From assembly GCA_003991915.1 (NCBI GenBank), contig RQTK01000173.1, forward strand, positions 615,852 through 679,851: a stretch of DNA of 64,000 bases, given 5' to 3'. A program made the position numbers and the translations under genes. The notes beneath the pieces are model-generated. The model did no database searches, was not told the origin of the DNA, and worked only from the letters and a program-made list of their open reading frames with translations. The DNA comes from Elysia chlorotica. Its lineage: Eukaryota; Mollusca; Gastropoda; Plakobranchidae. Positions 63,152 through 64,000 of the stretch are shown in pieces. The stretch's first letter is position 1; the number at the start of each line of letters is the position of its first letter.

Positions 63152-64000
63152 AGTCTTTAAGTGTGCCATTCAAAGATAAAACTCACATATGCATTTAATG
63201 AGAAAGGCGCAATAACAGTTGGACTTCAATAAAAAAAAAACAAAAAAACTTGTATATCTGTAAGAATAATTGGTACTGATAATTATTATTATACTAAAAT
63301 TGTAAACAAAATAAAAATCGTATTATTAGTATAAGTGTAATAACCGTAATTGTATATCTATTAGTCTACTTTAAAGTCATCAAACATTTTGTAAATAGTT
63401 TTGTTATGTATTGAACGGTTGCTTGTGTAATTACATTTTTGTCTAAAAATATTGTTTAATTTAATAGTTCCAATTTTAGCCGATACAGCCTTTTACCTTG
63501 ATCCAATACACATATTTACCTTTTAATTACTTTTTCCGCACATCAGTTTGCTGGTAGCATGATGACAGCGGACAGAAACAGGTAGGCCCTATCCTCTGTG
63601 GCGCCAGTTAATTTTTGTCAAATATCAAAGGCGTGATCACGTCTACCAACAGATAGCTGTATTTTGAGCAACTTATGCAACACAAATTTACAAACTGGAG
63701 AGAGAACAAAAGATTTCAGATAAAAGGAAAACAAAACAAACAATAAACTAATGTCTTGATACAATGTGCACTGGTTCAACCAATCGAAAGCTAATGCGAA
63801 ATAGAACCCCTCTCTTACATCATGGAAGACACTCCCAGGCCTGTATGACAGATTTCTGTCTCCCCCCAAAAAAATCAGAAATCCAACATGTCTACACCTG
63901 GAATCCTATACATGTCCTGCTTAAAGTTTTTAAATATGGATAATGTTTTTTGTTTGTTTTTGTATTTTAAACAACGGCACGCCTCTACGCCCCACTCTCA
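62164..64000. other. Gene-less right end of window
   Basis: No gene recognised. Contains a (TTG)n array at about 62400-62442 and a (CT)n array at about 63098-63150. Frames here are short and lack recognisable motifs. Confidence 0.6.

Overview
This is a window of animal nuclear DNA. The genes are split by many GT-AG introns, the spacers are AT-rich, and there are long CT, TATC, TAC and ATT simple repeats, degenerate LINE pieces and a dispersed tRNA-headed SINE. Repeat style, gene structure and clusters of a TAGATCTA-type motif suggest a mollusc, most likely a gastropod. That placement is an impression, not a proven assignment.

Layout. 1-9.96 kb: no firm gene; SINE pieces and simple repeats. 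9.97-21.4 kb (+): a concentrative Na+/nucleoside cotransporter (SLC28/CNT) in 11 coding exons. Its last helices are not encoded anywhere I can find. 21.5-27.0 kb: a degenerate LINE, a SINE and the 3' flank of the next gene. 27.0-39.9 kb (-): a complete 18-coding-exon NDUFS1 (75 kDa subunit of respiratory complex I), convergent with the transporter. 39.9-44.5 kb: repeats. 44.6-48.6 kb and 54.5-58.9 kb (-): two tandem copies of an epoxide-hydrolase-4-like alpha/beta-hydrolase with identical six-exon structure. They are separated by a long TAC array containing a 394-N assembly gap and by a perfect 45-bp hairpin. 61.07-62.16 kb (-): two exons of a FAR1/ZSWIM-type zinc-finger domain, broken by a frameshift and a stop. 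62.2-64 kb: no gene.

The most unusual item is at 16457-16500 on the minus strand. It is a near-ideal minimal type I hammerhead self-cleaving ribozyme, with complete catalytic core, UACG-capped stem II and a very short stem III, in a ~100-bp insert between two tetranucleotide arrays. This is the form associated with Penelope-like elements and animal retrozymes.

The genes look like independent housekeeping or metabolic loci (nucleoside uptake, mitochondrial electron transport, epoxide or lipid hydrolysis). The only obvious joint history is the hydrolase duplication, which shows patchy identity suggestive of gene conversion.
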